Source: Monocercomonoides exilis
Lineage: Eukaryota > Preaxostyla > Oxymonadida > Polymastigidae
Assembly (NCBI GenBank): GCA_001643675.2
Contig: LSRY02000009.1
Location: forward strand, 1,187,501 to 1,251,500
Length of the DNA: 64,000 nucleotides
Reading direction: 5' to 3'
The notes beneath the pieces are model-generated. The model saw only the letters and a list, made by a program, of their open reading frames with translations. It had not been told where the DNA came from and did not search any database. Shown piece after piece: positions 45,107 to 56,020 of the stretch (positions are counted from its first letter, which is position 1; every line of letters begins with the position of its first letter). A program made the translations under genes and the position numbers.

Positions 45107-46483
45107 GGGTATGTAAAATGATGAGAATGCGTTAAATATGTTCGAGAAATGTTCGGTTAAGACATAATATTTGAACGATAGAAATAAAGAAGGAACAAAA
45201 AAAGAGAAGTTAAAGTTCGTTGCATTATGTCTGGACGAAGAAGGAAAGATAAAAGCTCCACAAGCTGATTATTCGATGTGCTGCGATGCTGAGAAGGAAG
45301 ATGCTCAGAGCTGATGGGAGTGACAATGAAAACAAAGGATGTACTAAGTTAAACGTGAATACTGGAGCTTGACTATTGAGCTTGGCATTTATGGAAAGTC
45401 GAGTGAAGAGGATTATGAAGATGAATTATGGATTGCAGATATTGTGATGAATAAATGAAATGGGGTGAGGAGTGTTTGAAGGTGTGATGATTGCACGCTT
45501 GGAAATGTTGTTGGTGATGTTGAAGGAGGTGACAGATACTATGTGTTTTGGAGCAGAAAGGATGAGAAAAGCAGGCAGAAGAAATGAGAGACGATGGTGA
45601 GAGGCAGGCTGTGGGGAGTAAGGATGAAGCTGAGGAAAGGATGACGGATGGACATATGTCTCATGGAGCAGATGTGTTTGTTGAGTGAGGTTGAGGGGCA
45701 GTTTTTTTTTATTGGAAGGGAAATGAAAGAAGAGGGAGATAGAGAATATATGGAGTGTGTGGAGTTTGCTGAAACAAGAGAAGGGAGGTGAAGGGAAGGA
45801 GTGTATTTGAATTGTGTTATGAACAGAGAAGATGGAATTGTCTTCGAAAATTCACAGAAAATTGTTTTGTGATGTTTTGAGAGAGATTTTAAACTCTGTA
45901 TTCTCTGTTTTGTTCTCATTCGCATTGTTGATTTCTTTTTCATTTCATCTTTTTCGATCATTGCTGTTTATGGTTTATTGTTGTTCGTGTAAAATTATTT
46001 TTTTTTCCTGTTCTTGACAAAGAATTCACAACAAGCTCGATTATAACGATGAATCCACGTTTTATTCTGGCTTCGCAAAGCTGCTGACGTTTGCAAACGC
46101 ATTTATAAAAGAAATGAGTGTGAATTAGCAAAAACTTGCTTGAATATAAAGCAATTGGTTCGATTATTCATCATTTCAAAAGTAGTTAAAAATAAAAGAC
46201 AAAATAACAGCAATGAATAAACAGCGCATTCAAATAATTTGTAAAAAATAACAAAGCTGGTTCAAAATATAGCTACTGACTGGATCAGGAATTATGTATC
46301 ACCATCTACGTGTGTGATTCGATATTTGTGGCGCAGCGCTCGAATCGATTTTCTTTTCAACAGCAATTATGAGTGACTGTGGTAAAGTGGGTCCAAATAA
46401 CAATTTCACGATAGGACTCTCTTATTCAAACATGGGATTAACTCTTATCTTTGCAAGCTTAAATAATTCTTCATCAACAGGCA

Positions 46484-48130
46484 TCACAAACACATTCCGT
46501 GATGGATTTCTTGCGGCATAGTTAAAATATTAGAAAGCGCACTTGTCCCAATCACGCTCACTGTCTTCCCTCTCCCCACGATAGAAATCTTCTTTTCCCC
46601 AACACTGATCGTTGTTCCTTCGCTCACATGCCTTCCACTCAGCACTGTGATTGTCCAGCTCAGCTGCGCCATGCTCGACCCCACTGCACGTCCCACAGTC
46701 TTGCAAGGTGCTGCCTCACTCATCCCACACAGATTGTTTGTGTCATTCCCGCCCACCCCAACATACCGATCCTTTATCCCTTCCTTCACCCAGTCCTTCT
46801 TTTCTGTGTGCTGATATTGCCAACCGCCCGACTAATAAGCGTAACATAATCTACTTTCACTGCTGTTTATTGTATATGATTCAAAGAATGGGTTATTCGA
46901 TGTTTGAAAATGATTGTAATAATCGTAATACATTACATCATGGCCATACGGAGCGGAAGCGTTGCAACTGCAATCATGGAAGAAGAAGAAATAACAATAA
47001 TGATTGCTGCTTGGAGGTGTTGATTGATATGGATCAAATCCCATTCCTCCTCCATATGACACCGCTGAGCACGAAATAAACTGAAGGCTCCTCATTTTGA
47101 ATGCAGCCGGAACACTTTGGCAATACATCCCTCCACCATGTGAACCTGTAAGAGAACACAAAGTGAAGAAACACTCAAACACACAAGCGCTCTCCCCGTT
47201 CCCACTTTCTGCTCCAATACAGGCAGTTTCAGAAACCTGAAAATTTTCGAGATAAAGTCCTCCTCCCACTCGATCTGCTTTGCAATTCTGAAATTCACAG
47301 CCGCTGATCCTGACACATGACGAAATTGATAGAGCATATATCCCTCCTCCATAATAATTTTTTGCAGCACATGCATTGAATGAGTTGTTCTCAATATTGA
47401 TTGAACTGATCAAACGACACAAAATTCCTCCCCCAGCATAATATGCATAGCAATCATTGAATGAACAAAATCTCACTGAAAGTGTCCCAGATGCCAGATT
47501 ATACATGTAAATCGCTCCACCATTTGAAGTTCCATTACTGGTGGATGTCGATGTTCCATTTGCTTTTGACCCATTCCACACACACCAAGTGAACGAATTC
47601 GCCCCATTGTCTGCTATCTGCTGTCTCCCCGGTTTCGATGGATTCCCTTCAGTCCCACTGACTGCAACATTCTGAGAGCGAATGCACCTGGTAAATGAGG
47701 TGTTCGAGGCAGCCAATGAAGATGAGGGGCTGTTCAGCGAGGGGACAATGCCCCCATCATACGCATCACAAACTGATGAGAATGAGCAGCTGCTCATCAT
47801 ACAAGTGGTTTGGGTTGACGTAGTTGTTTGAGATGAACATTCCGATGTTGCTATTGATATGTTGAAAAATGATAATTTGGAGAGGGATACAAGAGGAAAA
47901 GAGGGCGATGAGAAAAAATTGGCAAAAAGATGAGAAATGCAATTCGCTAAAGAAATTATTCCTTTCCATTCTTTTGTTTTTCCTATGTCTCTTAATGTTT
48001 TGTCAAAAAATATCCCATAAAGCTTCAGTTCTTCTTTTCTTCCTTTTCTGCTGCTGCTTTCGTAAAGATTAATTCGAATCAAATACGAACAAATTCTATT
48101 TGCTATTCTCTTAAACATAATTTTCCTCAT
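46484..48130 (-). pseudogene. Right-handed beta-helix surface-type protein of an expanded oxymonad family
   Basis: The frame is open from ATG 48130 to a TAG at 46832-46834 (432 codons) and continues in frame to about 46530. The N-terminus is atypical, with a hydrophobic segment near residues 75-95. Then follow CMMSSCSFSSVCDAYDGGIV, TWCVWNGSKANGT and successive coils such as SVRFCSFNDCYAYYAGGGIL, IENNSFNACAAKNYYGGGIY and MRSLQFISCSAVSYGGGMGF, the turn pattern of parallel beta-helix proteins. CYFFFFHDC and PYGHDVMYYD follow. After the TAG (Tyr in relatives, from memory), KDWVKEGIKDRYVGVGGNDT and ITVLSGRHVSEGTTISVGEK continue until similarity ends after VIGTSAL. The gene is therefore 3'-truncated. 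Proteins of this group are predicted to be surface-exposed and repeat-rich. Below 46530 an unrelated remnant (RNVFVMPVDEELFKLAKIRV) is visible. Confidence 0.85.
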
Positions 48131-48663
48131 TTTAAAAACGGGGTTTCATCACAGTTCCAACGAATCCGTTGCTTTTCATGAAATATAAATCAATAATAAG
48201 AAAATACTTATAAAAATCACATAATTAAAAATAATATTCAACAATCAAACATGCACATTCATTTCAATAAAGTTGTAATCTATTTTTCTTAAAAGTGAAA
48301 ATCTATAACTGCACGAATGCTTGTGTAAAATTTAATAACCTAATCTTTAAGAATTAGCAACATAAAAAATAATATAGACGGATATTCATCTTGGCGAACA
48401 TTATACACTATATTTTCACTTGTATAATTGAATTAATAAACACATTTGAACTTTTAGGAGTCAAGAAATCGAATTTTAAGTTTGCAGTGATCAACATAAA
48501 AATATTATGGGTCTCCAAAATTGAAAATTTTGTTGAAAATTTTCATGATCGAATTTCAAGATTTCCCTCCTTGAACCGCTTTGCTTAATTATGTATATTA
48601 ACGGTGTTTAGTTAAAAAATTTCAAAAGTGCTTACAAAAAGTTGTACAATTTACACCTATACC
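48122..48663 (-). repeat. Right inverted arm of the 4.1 kb element
   Basis: Counterpart of 44566-45106. It contains the ATG at 48128-48130 that opens the minus-strand beta-helix gene. The arm therefore represents the 5' flank, and perhaps the promoter, of that gene family. Confidence 0.88.
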
Positions 48664-48671
48664 GGAAAATG

Positions 48672-49325
48672 AGGATACTGTTTATGAAGGAGAAGAAGAA
48701 GTAAAAGAAGGAGGAGGAGGAGAAGAAGAAGAAGGAGAAGAAGAAGGAGAAGGAGAAGAAGGAGAAGGAGAAGGAAAGAGAGGAAACAAGGGCTGGAGTT
48801 GAATGGCTTGGGGAAACGAATGAAGATGAAGCATATGGTTGCGAAGGAGTTATTGAATGTTGTGAGCGAAGAGTGGGAGGTGAATGAGGAAGGGTGGAAG
48901 ACGAGGAAGTTTGTGGAGTTGGAGAAAATGCATGCGGTGCTGATGTTTGCGTGAAATGTGATGATGATGAGCACGACAGTTTCGCAGAGGTCGACATAGG
49001 TCTACATAGGTGCTGATGCAAGCGACAGGATCGATCGCGTTGCAAAGTGGCGGTGTGAAAAGGACATAGAGCATTGCACCGGGGCATGATGGCACTCTTA
49101 CGTAATTTTGTTCGTTACGCTTCTTGCCGAGAAAAGTGTTTGTGGTATATCAAGTGCATTTGATGATTAGGTCGTCGAACATGTGTTACAGCAGAGAGTG
49201 AGAGCTCATGGTGGGGTGAAAGCAGAATGGAGGGTGCTGGAGGCAGAGTGGAGAGACAGGGGATATATGTCGCAGGATGCGGAGAAAGAAGTGCTGCTTG
49301 AGTTTCTGGAGTCGAAGAATCTCTA
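48672..49325 (+). pseudogene. Host gene fragments, right of the 4.1 kb transposon
   Basis: The acidic/Gly tract (EGEEEVKEGGGGEEEEGEEE) continues the frame from 44565. After a frame change NGLGKRMKMKHMVAKELLNV, VSEEWEVNEEGWKTRKFVEL and EKMHAVLMFA end at a TGA. Later VLQQRVRAHGGVKAEWRVLE, AEWRDRGYMSQDAEKEVLLE, FLESKNL ends at a TAA (49324). These look like helical parts of one large plus-strand protein, now dead. The Leu-rich and Ser-rich minus-strand ORFs over the microsatellite are shadows. Confidence 0.5.
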
Positions 49326-49420
49326 AAGAAAAGATATGGACTTGTTGATGATTTTATGGTAGTTAAAGGAGAAGAGCGCATCTGAAATTGTGGTTTGGAT
49401 CCTGTTAGATGTGTAAAGGA

Positions 49421-50299
49421 TTATGCTGTGGCGGAAATGCATGAGACAATTATGGTGAAAGGGAGGAAAGTGTGTTGGAGTTTCGCCATCTGATCAATGT
49501 GCATATTTTTGTGTTTGGAATAGAAGAAGAAGAAACGATGATGAAGAGAGAATGAAAATGGAGCGAAGAAAAAGGGATGACGGAAGAGAAAAGATGAGTT
49601 TTGATAATTCTGTTCAGCATTTACAGAAATCATCGATGAATTAGATGTTAAACTTGAAACAGAGACAGTCCAACCACTTTGATCATCATTTCCTTTGATT
49701 TTGTTTTTCTGTCCAGCAAAGTTAAGCTCATCACTCATCGCAATCATTCCATTCGCAACAACTTTTTTTGTTCCTGTTTTCCTTGTGAGAGAGCGCTTCA
49801 TTGTCAAACATGGGAATTGAACAATTCCACAATGTGAGTGATCAGATGCCTCGGTGCTTCTCACATATATTTCTTCTGGAGTGGGAAGGAGATAGATGCA
49901 CAGAGGGATAGCCCCGCTGGTGTTTCCGTTGTAGTATCCTCGCACTCTGTCAACAGAATCCAAAGAATCTGTCACGCATGTAATGTTTTCTGATTTTGCA
50001 GTTTCTTCCAGATTGGGTGAAATGACAAAGATATCTCTTTTCCATTTGGCTGTGTTTGTTCCAAATGAGGAAGAAATGAGGAAATTGGGATTTTCATTCA
50101 ATCATCGAAGAAGGATTCATCTCCCAAGGCCATCTGTTGCTGAACAAAAGCATCCATCAAAATTGTAGCCTTTCACTTTCACTTCATTTCCATTCCCAAC
50201 ACACAGCATCATCGACCCTCCGTTGGCTGATTTTGAGCTTCCGCATCTGAAAATGTTTTCGAAATCATATCTTTGTCTATAATGAAATTGAAAAAACAA
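49421..50299 (-). pseudogene. Second beta-helix surface-type protein remnant
   Basis: One minus frame from 50299 to 49421 is broken by a single TGA at 50102-50104 (GLGR-stop-ILLRRLNENPNF, where Gly is usual from memory). Readable blocks: FRCGSSKSANGGSMMLCVGN, GYNFDGCFCSATDG, FLISSSFGTNTAKWKRDIFV, SPNLEETAKSENITCV, IPLCIYLLPTPEEIYVRSTE, HSHCGIVQFPCLTMKRSLTR and TGTKKVVANGMIAMSDELNF. The 'DIFV.SPNLEE' and 'HCG..QFPC.T' blocks are familiar from the long M. exilis beta-helix proteins, upstream of a new helix domain. The last 60 codons are AT-driven and probably beyond the true coding end. Transcribed in the same direction as the copy in the neighbouring transposon, but from a different subfamily. 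Confidence 0.75.
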
Positions 50300-51336
50300 A
50301 TGTTGGCTATAAACTGCGAACTATTCAATAAAAAAAGCATGATTGAATAATAAATAAAAATTAAATATTTTTTGTTTAAATAAAATACTAACTACTAAAT
50401 TTATTAAATTTTAAGATGCATCGTATATGTGTGTTCTATTATTGCAATCATGTTGAGTTCAGGCTCATAAAGCAAAAGAAAAATGCTATTCAAATGAAAT
50501 TTTGAATTAACATTGAAAATCAAGTTTGTCAGGATAAAGAATCGAAAGGCACCTTGTTTATTGCATTTATTAGCAATCGCAAAGTGGTTCAATCAAGCGA
50601 AACACTTTTTCATTGAAAAACTGATATAAAAATTTTGATCAAAAAATCTGATTTATAATTTTTAGCTTTGAAAATTTTCTTCTTTGAAAGAAGTTTGCTA
50701 TGAACTTGATTACAATATTCTGCAACAAACATTTTTTAATGAGAATTATGGAAACGGATTGAAAATAATTTAACAACCATGGGTCAAATTTTTGATCTGA
50801 TGTCACTTTTCAAAAAAAATTAGACATATAATAAAAATTCTGAGAAGAAAGATAATAGAAGACGAGGATGTATTAGATGAGATAATGAAAAGAGTGGAAC
50901 AAAAATAAGTGGTGAATGCAATTGTGTGTGAATGAACGTGAATATTTTTATCAATTGATGTTAAGCTGGGTCATTGTTTGTTGGTTTATGTTTGACTTTT
51001 TGAACACACCATGGTAATACATCACTGAATACAATGAATTCGAGAAGAGGTGCAAATAACATGAAGAAAATTAACAGTGAGCATATGACAGGGAGAATCG
51101 GGTTTGTTTGAATACAAATCAGAACACAAAATGGAAGGAATAACATGTAGTGAAAGAACAGTATGTTTACAATATCGTGCATGTGGTATGTTTGTATATG
51201 TGTTTTAAAATTAATTAAAAATAAAATAAGGAATCTGCGTTGTTTTGAGTGTGATTGCATTATGTCAGTGTATTATGTCAGTGTATTATGTCAGTATATT
51301 ATGTCAGTGACTTAAATAATATTGCATATATTGTCA
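50300..51336. other. AT-rich intergenic DNA with a 13-bp tandem repeat
   Basis: No gene supported. The tandem repeat at 51258-51309 is listed separately; the rest is AT-rich with no repeat family recognised. Confidence 0.5.
51258..51309 (+). repeat. Tandem repeat, four 13-bp units
   Basis: Four consecutive copies of TATTATGTCAGTG with two substitutions (first base C in the first unit, last base A in the third). Confidence 0.9.
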
Positions 51337-52314
51337 TTAGAACTTGATTGATTTGACTGCATCAAGTGGCATTAGATCGGTCAACATCCAATGAGATCGA
51401 TCTAATGCCATTAAGATGCAGTCAAATTGGATGTGACTCAGTCACATCCGATCATTTCCATTCTGGGTTTCAAGATCAAAGTATTTTTTTTTTTAAAAAT
51501 GATAATAAAAATTGATAATTTCCGTTTTATTTTATATCATTTTGATTGAATTAAATAATTTTTCACTCTAAATAGTTTTTTTATTTTGTTAGTAATAAAA
51601 AATTGTTGATATATTTCGGAAAAACCTAAAAATTCTAATTGTTTTTGTTTGATATTAATTATTGATGATTTATAAAAAATGATATAAGAAAATTTCATCT
51701 CATTTTTCAATATTAAGAACTAGTTTCATTTGTTTTTCACATTTCTCAAAAATTTTCAGAAAAAGAAAAAATACAAAAAAGAAGCTTTCGAATCATATAT
51801 TCTTTTTATTTTTCATTCGAAAAGAAAAAATATCAAAAAATGATTGATTCATAAACACATAACAGTCAAGAAAACACAAAAAAGTTTAATTTTTTATAAA
51901 TGTTGAAAATTTTTCAAAAAAACTGAATATGAAAATGTTAATAATGAAATATATTTACAGTTTCATCTCGATTTTAGTTGAAAAAGTTCGTTGCAGAGTC
52001 GCAATGATAAATAAATCAAGTTTTCAAATTGCTGAATTAACTAAAGAAAACAACAAAAAATCAAACAAACATCAAAATAATGTATTTTAAACAATAACAT
52101 ATTGAAAATTCAACGTTTACAAACTTGTTATAATAAAAATATTAATAAAACAAAAAAATGCTCGATCACAATTCGTGATCATAAAAATCACAATTTCGCC
52201 CTTTGTGAGATTGAGGGAAATTCGAAAAAAAATTAGCAAAATTCGATAAACCAGACAAAAATTGATTTGACTGAGTCACATTTTCGCGACTCAGTCAAAT
52301 CAATCAAGTTCTAA
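51337..52314. mobile_element. 978 bp MITE/foldback-like element
   Basis: A perfect 23-bp terminal inverted repeat (left TTAGAACTTGATTGATTTGA plus CTG; right its inverse). The interior has no ORF but several palindromes: GGATGTGACTCAGTCACATC plus C at 51424-51452, a nested hairpin with arms GACTGCATC and TGGCATTAGATCG at 51356-51425, and TTTGACTGAGTC paired with GACTCAGTCAAA near the right end. A target duplication is not evident. The right end lies only five bases from the tRNA-headed element. Confidence 0.68.
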
Positions 52315-52319
52315 TTAAG

Positions 52320-52394
52320 ACTGCACAGTTAGTCTAGTGGTATGGTCAAGTACCTTGTTAATGAGAGGTTACGGGTTCGAGTCCGGGTCGGGCC
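52320..52394 (+). other. tRNA-like sequence (left arm), Pol III A and B boxes intact
   Basis: A box 52330-52340 and B box 52374-52384 match the consensus at all conserved bases. The 5' and 3' ends (GCACAGT and TCGGGCC) cannot pair as an acceptor stem, and the anticodon stem folds poorly. This is a tRNA-derived promoter head as in SINEs, not a working tRNA. Confidence 0.7.
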
Positions 52395-53569
52395 AATAAT
52401 GTTTCTCAAAAACAAAGTGTAAGATCCTTGTGGGCTGGCCACCTACATGTCCACTAAAAGCTGGAGGTTATAAATAATGGTGCATCTGTTCCAATAATAA
52501 CAATTACAATAACAATAACAAAAAAGCTTTTAGGAGCTTTCTCAAGAAACCTCCAGCTCAGCTTGAGTTTTGCTATTTTATTTGTTAACCACATGTTACC
52601 TAATTGAAGCGTGTATCCTGAATTGATTATAAACGATAAGTAGTAATGTGTTTGTTCAAATAGCTGCATGTGTGGAATGGGTTTATTCAACAAAAGTCTC
52701 AGGTCAGAAATGTCACCGGATAAATTCTGTGTGGAGAAAATGTTCTAAAACCCATTCCAGAAAGTGTCACCGGATAGTGTGACCAACTTCTTGAATGGAG
52801 AAAATGTTCTAAATCCTATTCTAGAAGTCGGTCACTGTCACCAGAACTGTCACCGGATGAGATTTAATCGGCGAGATATTATCTGGTTGACAGATGAGTT
52901 GAACAAAAAAATATGAAGAAAATGATTTGTTCTTTTGTTCTAATTATTAAAAAATTATTATTATTTAGCGAAATTCGTCTTTCATGGTTGGTTTTATTTA
53001 TGAAAAATTTAAAAAATAACGGGTGTGATCATTGTTAAAATATGTTCTTTCACATATCTCCTCATATAGCAAGCTAATTTAAATGAACTTAGCGAAATGC
53101 AAATAACATGTTTGCGTCTGTTTTTTCTTCTGTTTTGTGGTTTAATTAATGTTGCACAGGTTGAAATTATCAAAACATGTTTGAATCTTGAAAAAAGATG
53201 AAAATTTTGGAAAATAAATTGACATATGTTTATATAATGGCTTGAAATGTTCTCATCAGAATAAGAATTTCGATTTAAAACTGGTATCATTTTGTTTCTT
53301 GAATAAATAATCGATCACATCAATAATTTTAGATTAATATTTTTTAACAGAAATACGAATTGTCTGAGCGTATGTGCCTTATTGAATTCACTAGTCATTG
53401 CAAATGACATAGTGAAATATTTTAATTGGAGCAGAAAAAAACTATATTATGAACAAAGTGATTGAAGAAGAGAATTTAATAAAATAAGCCAAAAAGAACG
53501 AAGGAAAGATTGAAAAATTGGTTAAAAAATTTTCCAAATCAAATCATTTGTTTTTTAATGAGTTTTCAG

Positions 53570-53880
53570 AAAGCCGATATCAATTGGTATGCTTTGTCTG
53601 CTATTAGTTGCGTTGATGAAAGAGGAAAATGAGGAAGCTCAAAAAGAAGTGGAGCAAACACTTTCAGCGCTGAATTGCATTAACGAACAATATGTTTTAA
53701 CGTTTTTGTTTTGTTATTGACGTTTTAAAATTTCTTTCTTTTTTTATGAGGAAATAGTGCATGAACTGTTTATGAACGAGATCAAAGAAACCATTCAGTG
53801 TCAGCAAGAACATCGCAATCTGACTCGATTTTCCAATCAACCTTCTTCATTTCATGATAAAAAGTTTTTTTTTTGGATAT
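53570..53880 (+). pseudogene. Fragment of the expanded oxymonad-specific family inside the tRNA-headed element
   Basis: Reads GMLCLLLVALMKEENEEAQK, EVEQTLSALNCINEQY, then an apparent intron (53694-53750, GTTTTAA to ATGAG), then EIVHELFMNEIKETIQCQQE, HRNLTRFSNQPSSF. It aligns with the copy at 39.8 kb (ALNNDESEEPLKEEKMVLLALNC and LDEIKEIVRYHQRHHNLTW), with the intron at the same site. Only this part of the family is present. Confidence 0.65.
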
Positions 53881-55338
53881 AAGCATGGAAGAAGTTCTTT
53901 CAAATGTACTTCATTTTTTTTTTGAAACACTTGAAAATTTGTGATGATGAAAAAAACTTTATGTTTTTTTTTCAGTTCATATCTTGTTTCTAAACAAAAC
54001 AAAACAAAGTTTTATGAAATCTCATGTATTAAAATTCAATGATATATTAACTTGAATGGAAGATAATTTTCGAAAACTCGATTTGGCATTCCACAAAAAA
54101 ATCAAATATTTTTTGTTTCGTTCTTCATTCATCTCATCCACAGCCATATTCAAAAAAATAAATGTTAATTGATGATCTTTTAAGGAATAAATATTTTATG
54201 TATTTTAAAACTTAGAAACATAATATTTGTTTCAATGAAAGAGGCTTATGAACCAATAGCAGCTGATCTTCAACAACTCTTTCACATTTTATTGAATTGT
54301 ACAAACATTTCTATTTTTCACGTTTCTTTTTATCCAATTAATTTGAAAATCTGCTAATTCATTAGATTGCGTGTTTCTAATTCGCAAAAAGCAAAATTTA
54401 TCGTTAAGAATTGTTTTTAACTGATTATAATCAAAATCACAAATATTCAATATTTTAAATCAAAAACTCTCAACTGAAACAAAAATTTCTTCATTATTGT
54501 ATGTGCTAAATATTATGTAATACTTGCGTAATCTCAATCAAATGTAGTTGAAAAATTGGATATGATTCAACCACTGGAAACAATTTGGAAGTTTTTTATT
54601 TATCAAAGATAAAATTTCCAAAAAACTAATAACAAACATCCTTGCTCAGCAAAATTTGAAAATCATATAAAGAGATACAATAAATTGTGAGTTATGCAAA
54701 TGATCATACACATTATTTTTTTAAATTTTTCATAAATAAAACCAACCATGAAAGACGAATTTCGCTAAATAATAATAATTTTTTAATAATTAGAACAAAA
54801 GAACAAATCATTTTCTTCATATTTTTTTGTTCAACTCATCTGTCAACCAGATAATATCTCGCCGATTAAATCTCATCCGGTGACAGTTCTGGTGACAGTG
54901 ACCGACTTCTAGAATAGGATTTAGAACATTTTCTCCATTCAAGAAGTTGGTCACACTATCCGGTGACACTTTCTGGAATGGGTTTTAGAACATTTTCTCC
55001 ACACAGAATTTATCCGGTGACATTTCTGACCTGAGACTTTTGTTGAATAAACCCATTCCACACATGCAGCTATTTGAACAAACACATTACTACTTATCGT
55101 TTATAATCAATTCAGGATACACGCTTCAATTAGGTAACATGTGGTTAACAAATAAAATAGCAAAACTCAAGCTGAGCTGGAGGTTTCTTGAGAAAGCTCC
55201 TAAAAGCTTTTTTGTTATTGTTATTGTAATTGTTATTATTGGAACAGATGCACCATTATTTATAACCTCCAGCTTTTAGTGGACATGTAGGTGGCCAGCC
55301 CACAAGGATCTTACACTTTGTTTTTGAGAAACATTATT

Positions 55339-55413
55339 GGCCCGACCCGGACTCGAACCCGTAACCTCTCATTAACAAGGTACTTGACCATACCACTAGA
55401 CTAACTGTGCAGT
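55339..55413 (-). other. tRNA-like sequence (right arm), inverted copy
   Basis: Exact inverse of the left-arm head; A box 55393-55403, B box 55349-55359. Transcription from both heads would converge on the centre of the element and could give complementary RNAs. Confidence 0.7.
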
Positions 55414-56020
55414 AAAACTTTTCTGTATTGAGTGTGTCATTTCAAATTCATCACGAAAATTTCATAAAGAACAATCTAATCGAAATTATATCAATCTTTT
55501 TCAAATTAGGATCAACTTTTTTTGTCGTTTTCAGGAATTATCAAATCTTCCATGTTGATCAAACATTATTTTAACTTTTTGTATATCTTTGTTGAAAGAA
55601 AAAATAGTGTTGCCAAATTTCAAAAGTGTGTTTGTTATGTTTCAATTAATCTGTTTCCACATTGTTTTTCTTTGTTTAATCTGTTCAAGTAGCAGAATTC
55701 GTTTGTATTCATTTTTTGTGTTTTCTACTATGTTAATCAACATTTTTCAATTTATAGCAAGCAAATTTGGTGTCTAAACAGAAATCGAAGTATTTTTCAA
55801 TAATTAAGTGTTTATTATGATTATAAAGTGAAATAATGAAATTCACATCCATTCAAATAGTAAATTTCAAAAATTTCCAATAAAAAGGAACTTTTTACAT
55901 GTCATTTTATAATATTTTGCAATGAAATCATAAATAAAAATAAAAATAATCTTTGACAGCTTGATTTTGTTAAAAATAAAATTGAGTGAATGTGTTTCTC
56001 CTAAAAAAATAATAAAAGCA
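55414..56020. other. AT-rich intergenic DNA
   Basis: One short hydrophobic ORF (55589-55777) without a recognisable domain. Nothing else seen. Confidence 0.5.

Larger units (their letters stand above)
44566..48663. mobile_element. 4.1 kb transposon with 0.54 kb inverted arms carrying a beta-helix surface gene
   Basis: The termini are GGCATAGGTGTAAATTG on the left and, inverted, GGTATAGGTGTAAATTG on the right, flanked by an 8-bp duplication GGAAAATG (44558-44565 and 48664-48671). The inverted arms extend to 45106 and 48122. The inner 430 bp are nearly identical, whereas the outer 100 bp have diverged. Each arm ends inside the element with the same ATG-AGG-AAA start, pointing inward. The right arm leads into a beta-helix surface gene on the minus strand. 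The left arm leads into a frame closed after eight codons, followed by a weak coding remnant (CLLSEVEGQFFFIGREMKEE near 45700). No transposase was recognised. The 8-bp duplication suggests hAT-type mobilisation. Confidence 0.8.
52320..55413. mobile_element. 3.1 kb element with 697-bp inverted arms, each headed by a tRNA-like Pol III promoter
   Basis: Arms 52320-53016 and 54717-55413 are inverted copies in which no mismatch or indel was seen by eye. Coordinates mirror exactly, x to 107733 minus x. Each outer end starts ACTGCACAG and contains an A box (TAGTCTAGTGG) and a B box (GGTTCGAGTCC). Within each arm are a repeated GTCACCGGAT/GGAGAAAATGTTCTAAA module and a short ORF (52454-52693 minus; 55040-55279 plus). 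The 1.7 kb centre carries a fragment of the lineage-specific family. No target duplication was found. Either one element with very long terminal repeats, or two SINE-like units inserted or copied in opposite orientation. Confidence 0.82.

Noticed and set aside
48657-48974. Leu-rich minus-strand ORF
   Set aside because: Produced by a (GAA/GGA)n microsatellite read in another frame.
51258-51309. CRISPR-like array
   Set aside because: Contiguous 13-bp tandem units without spacers in a eukaryotic context.
52324-52394. Functional tRNA gene
   Set aside because: A and B boxes are good, but the acceptor stem does not pair, the T and anticodon stems have mismatches, and an exact copy sits at the end of an inverted repeat.
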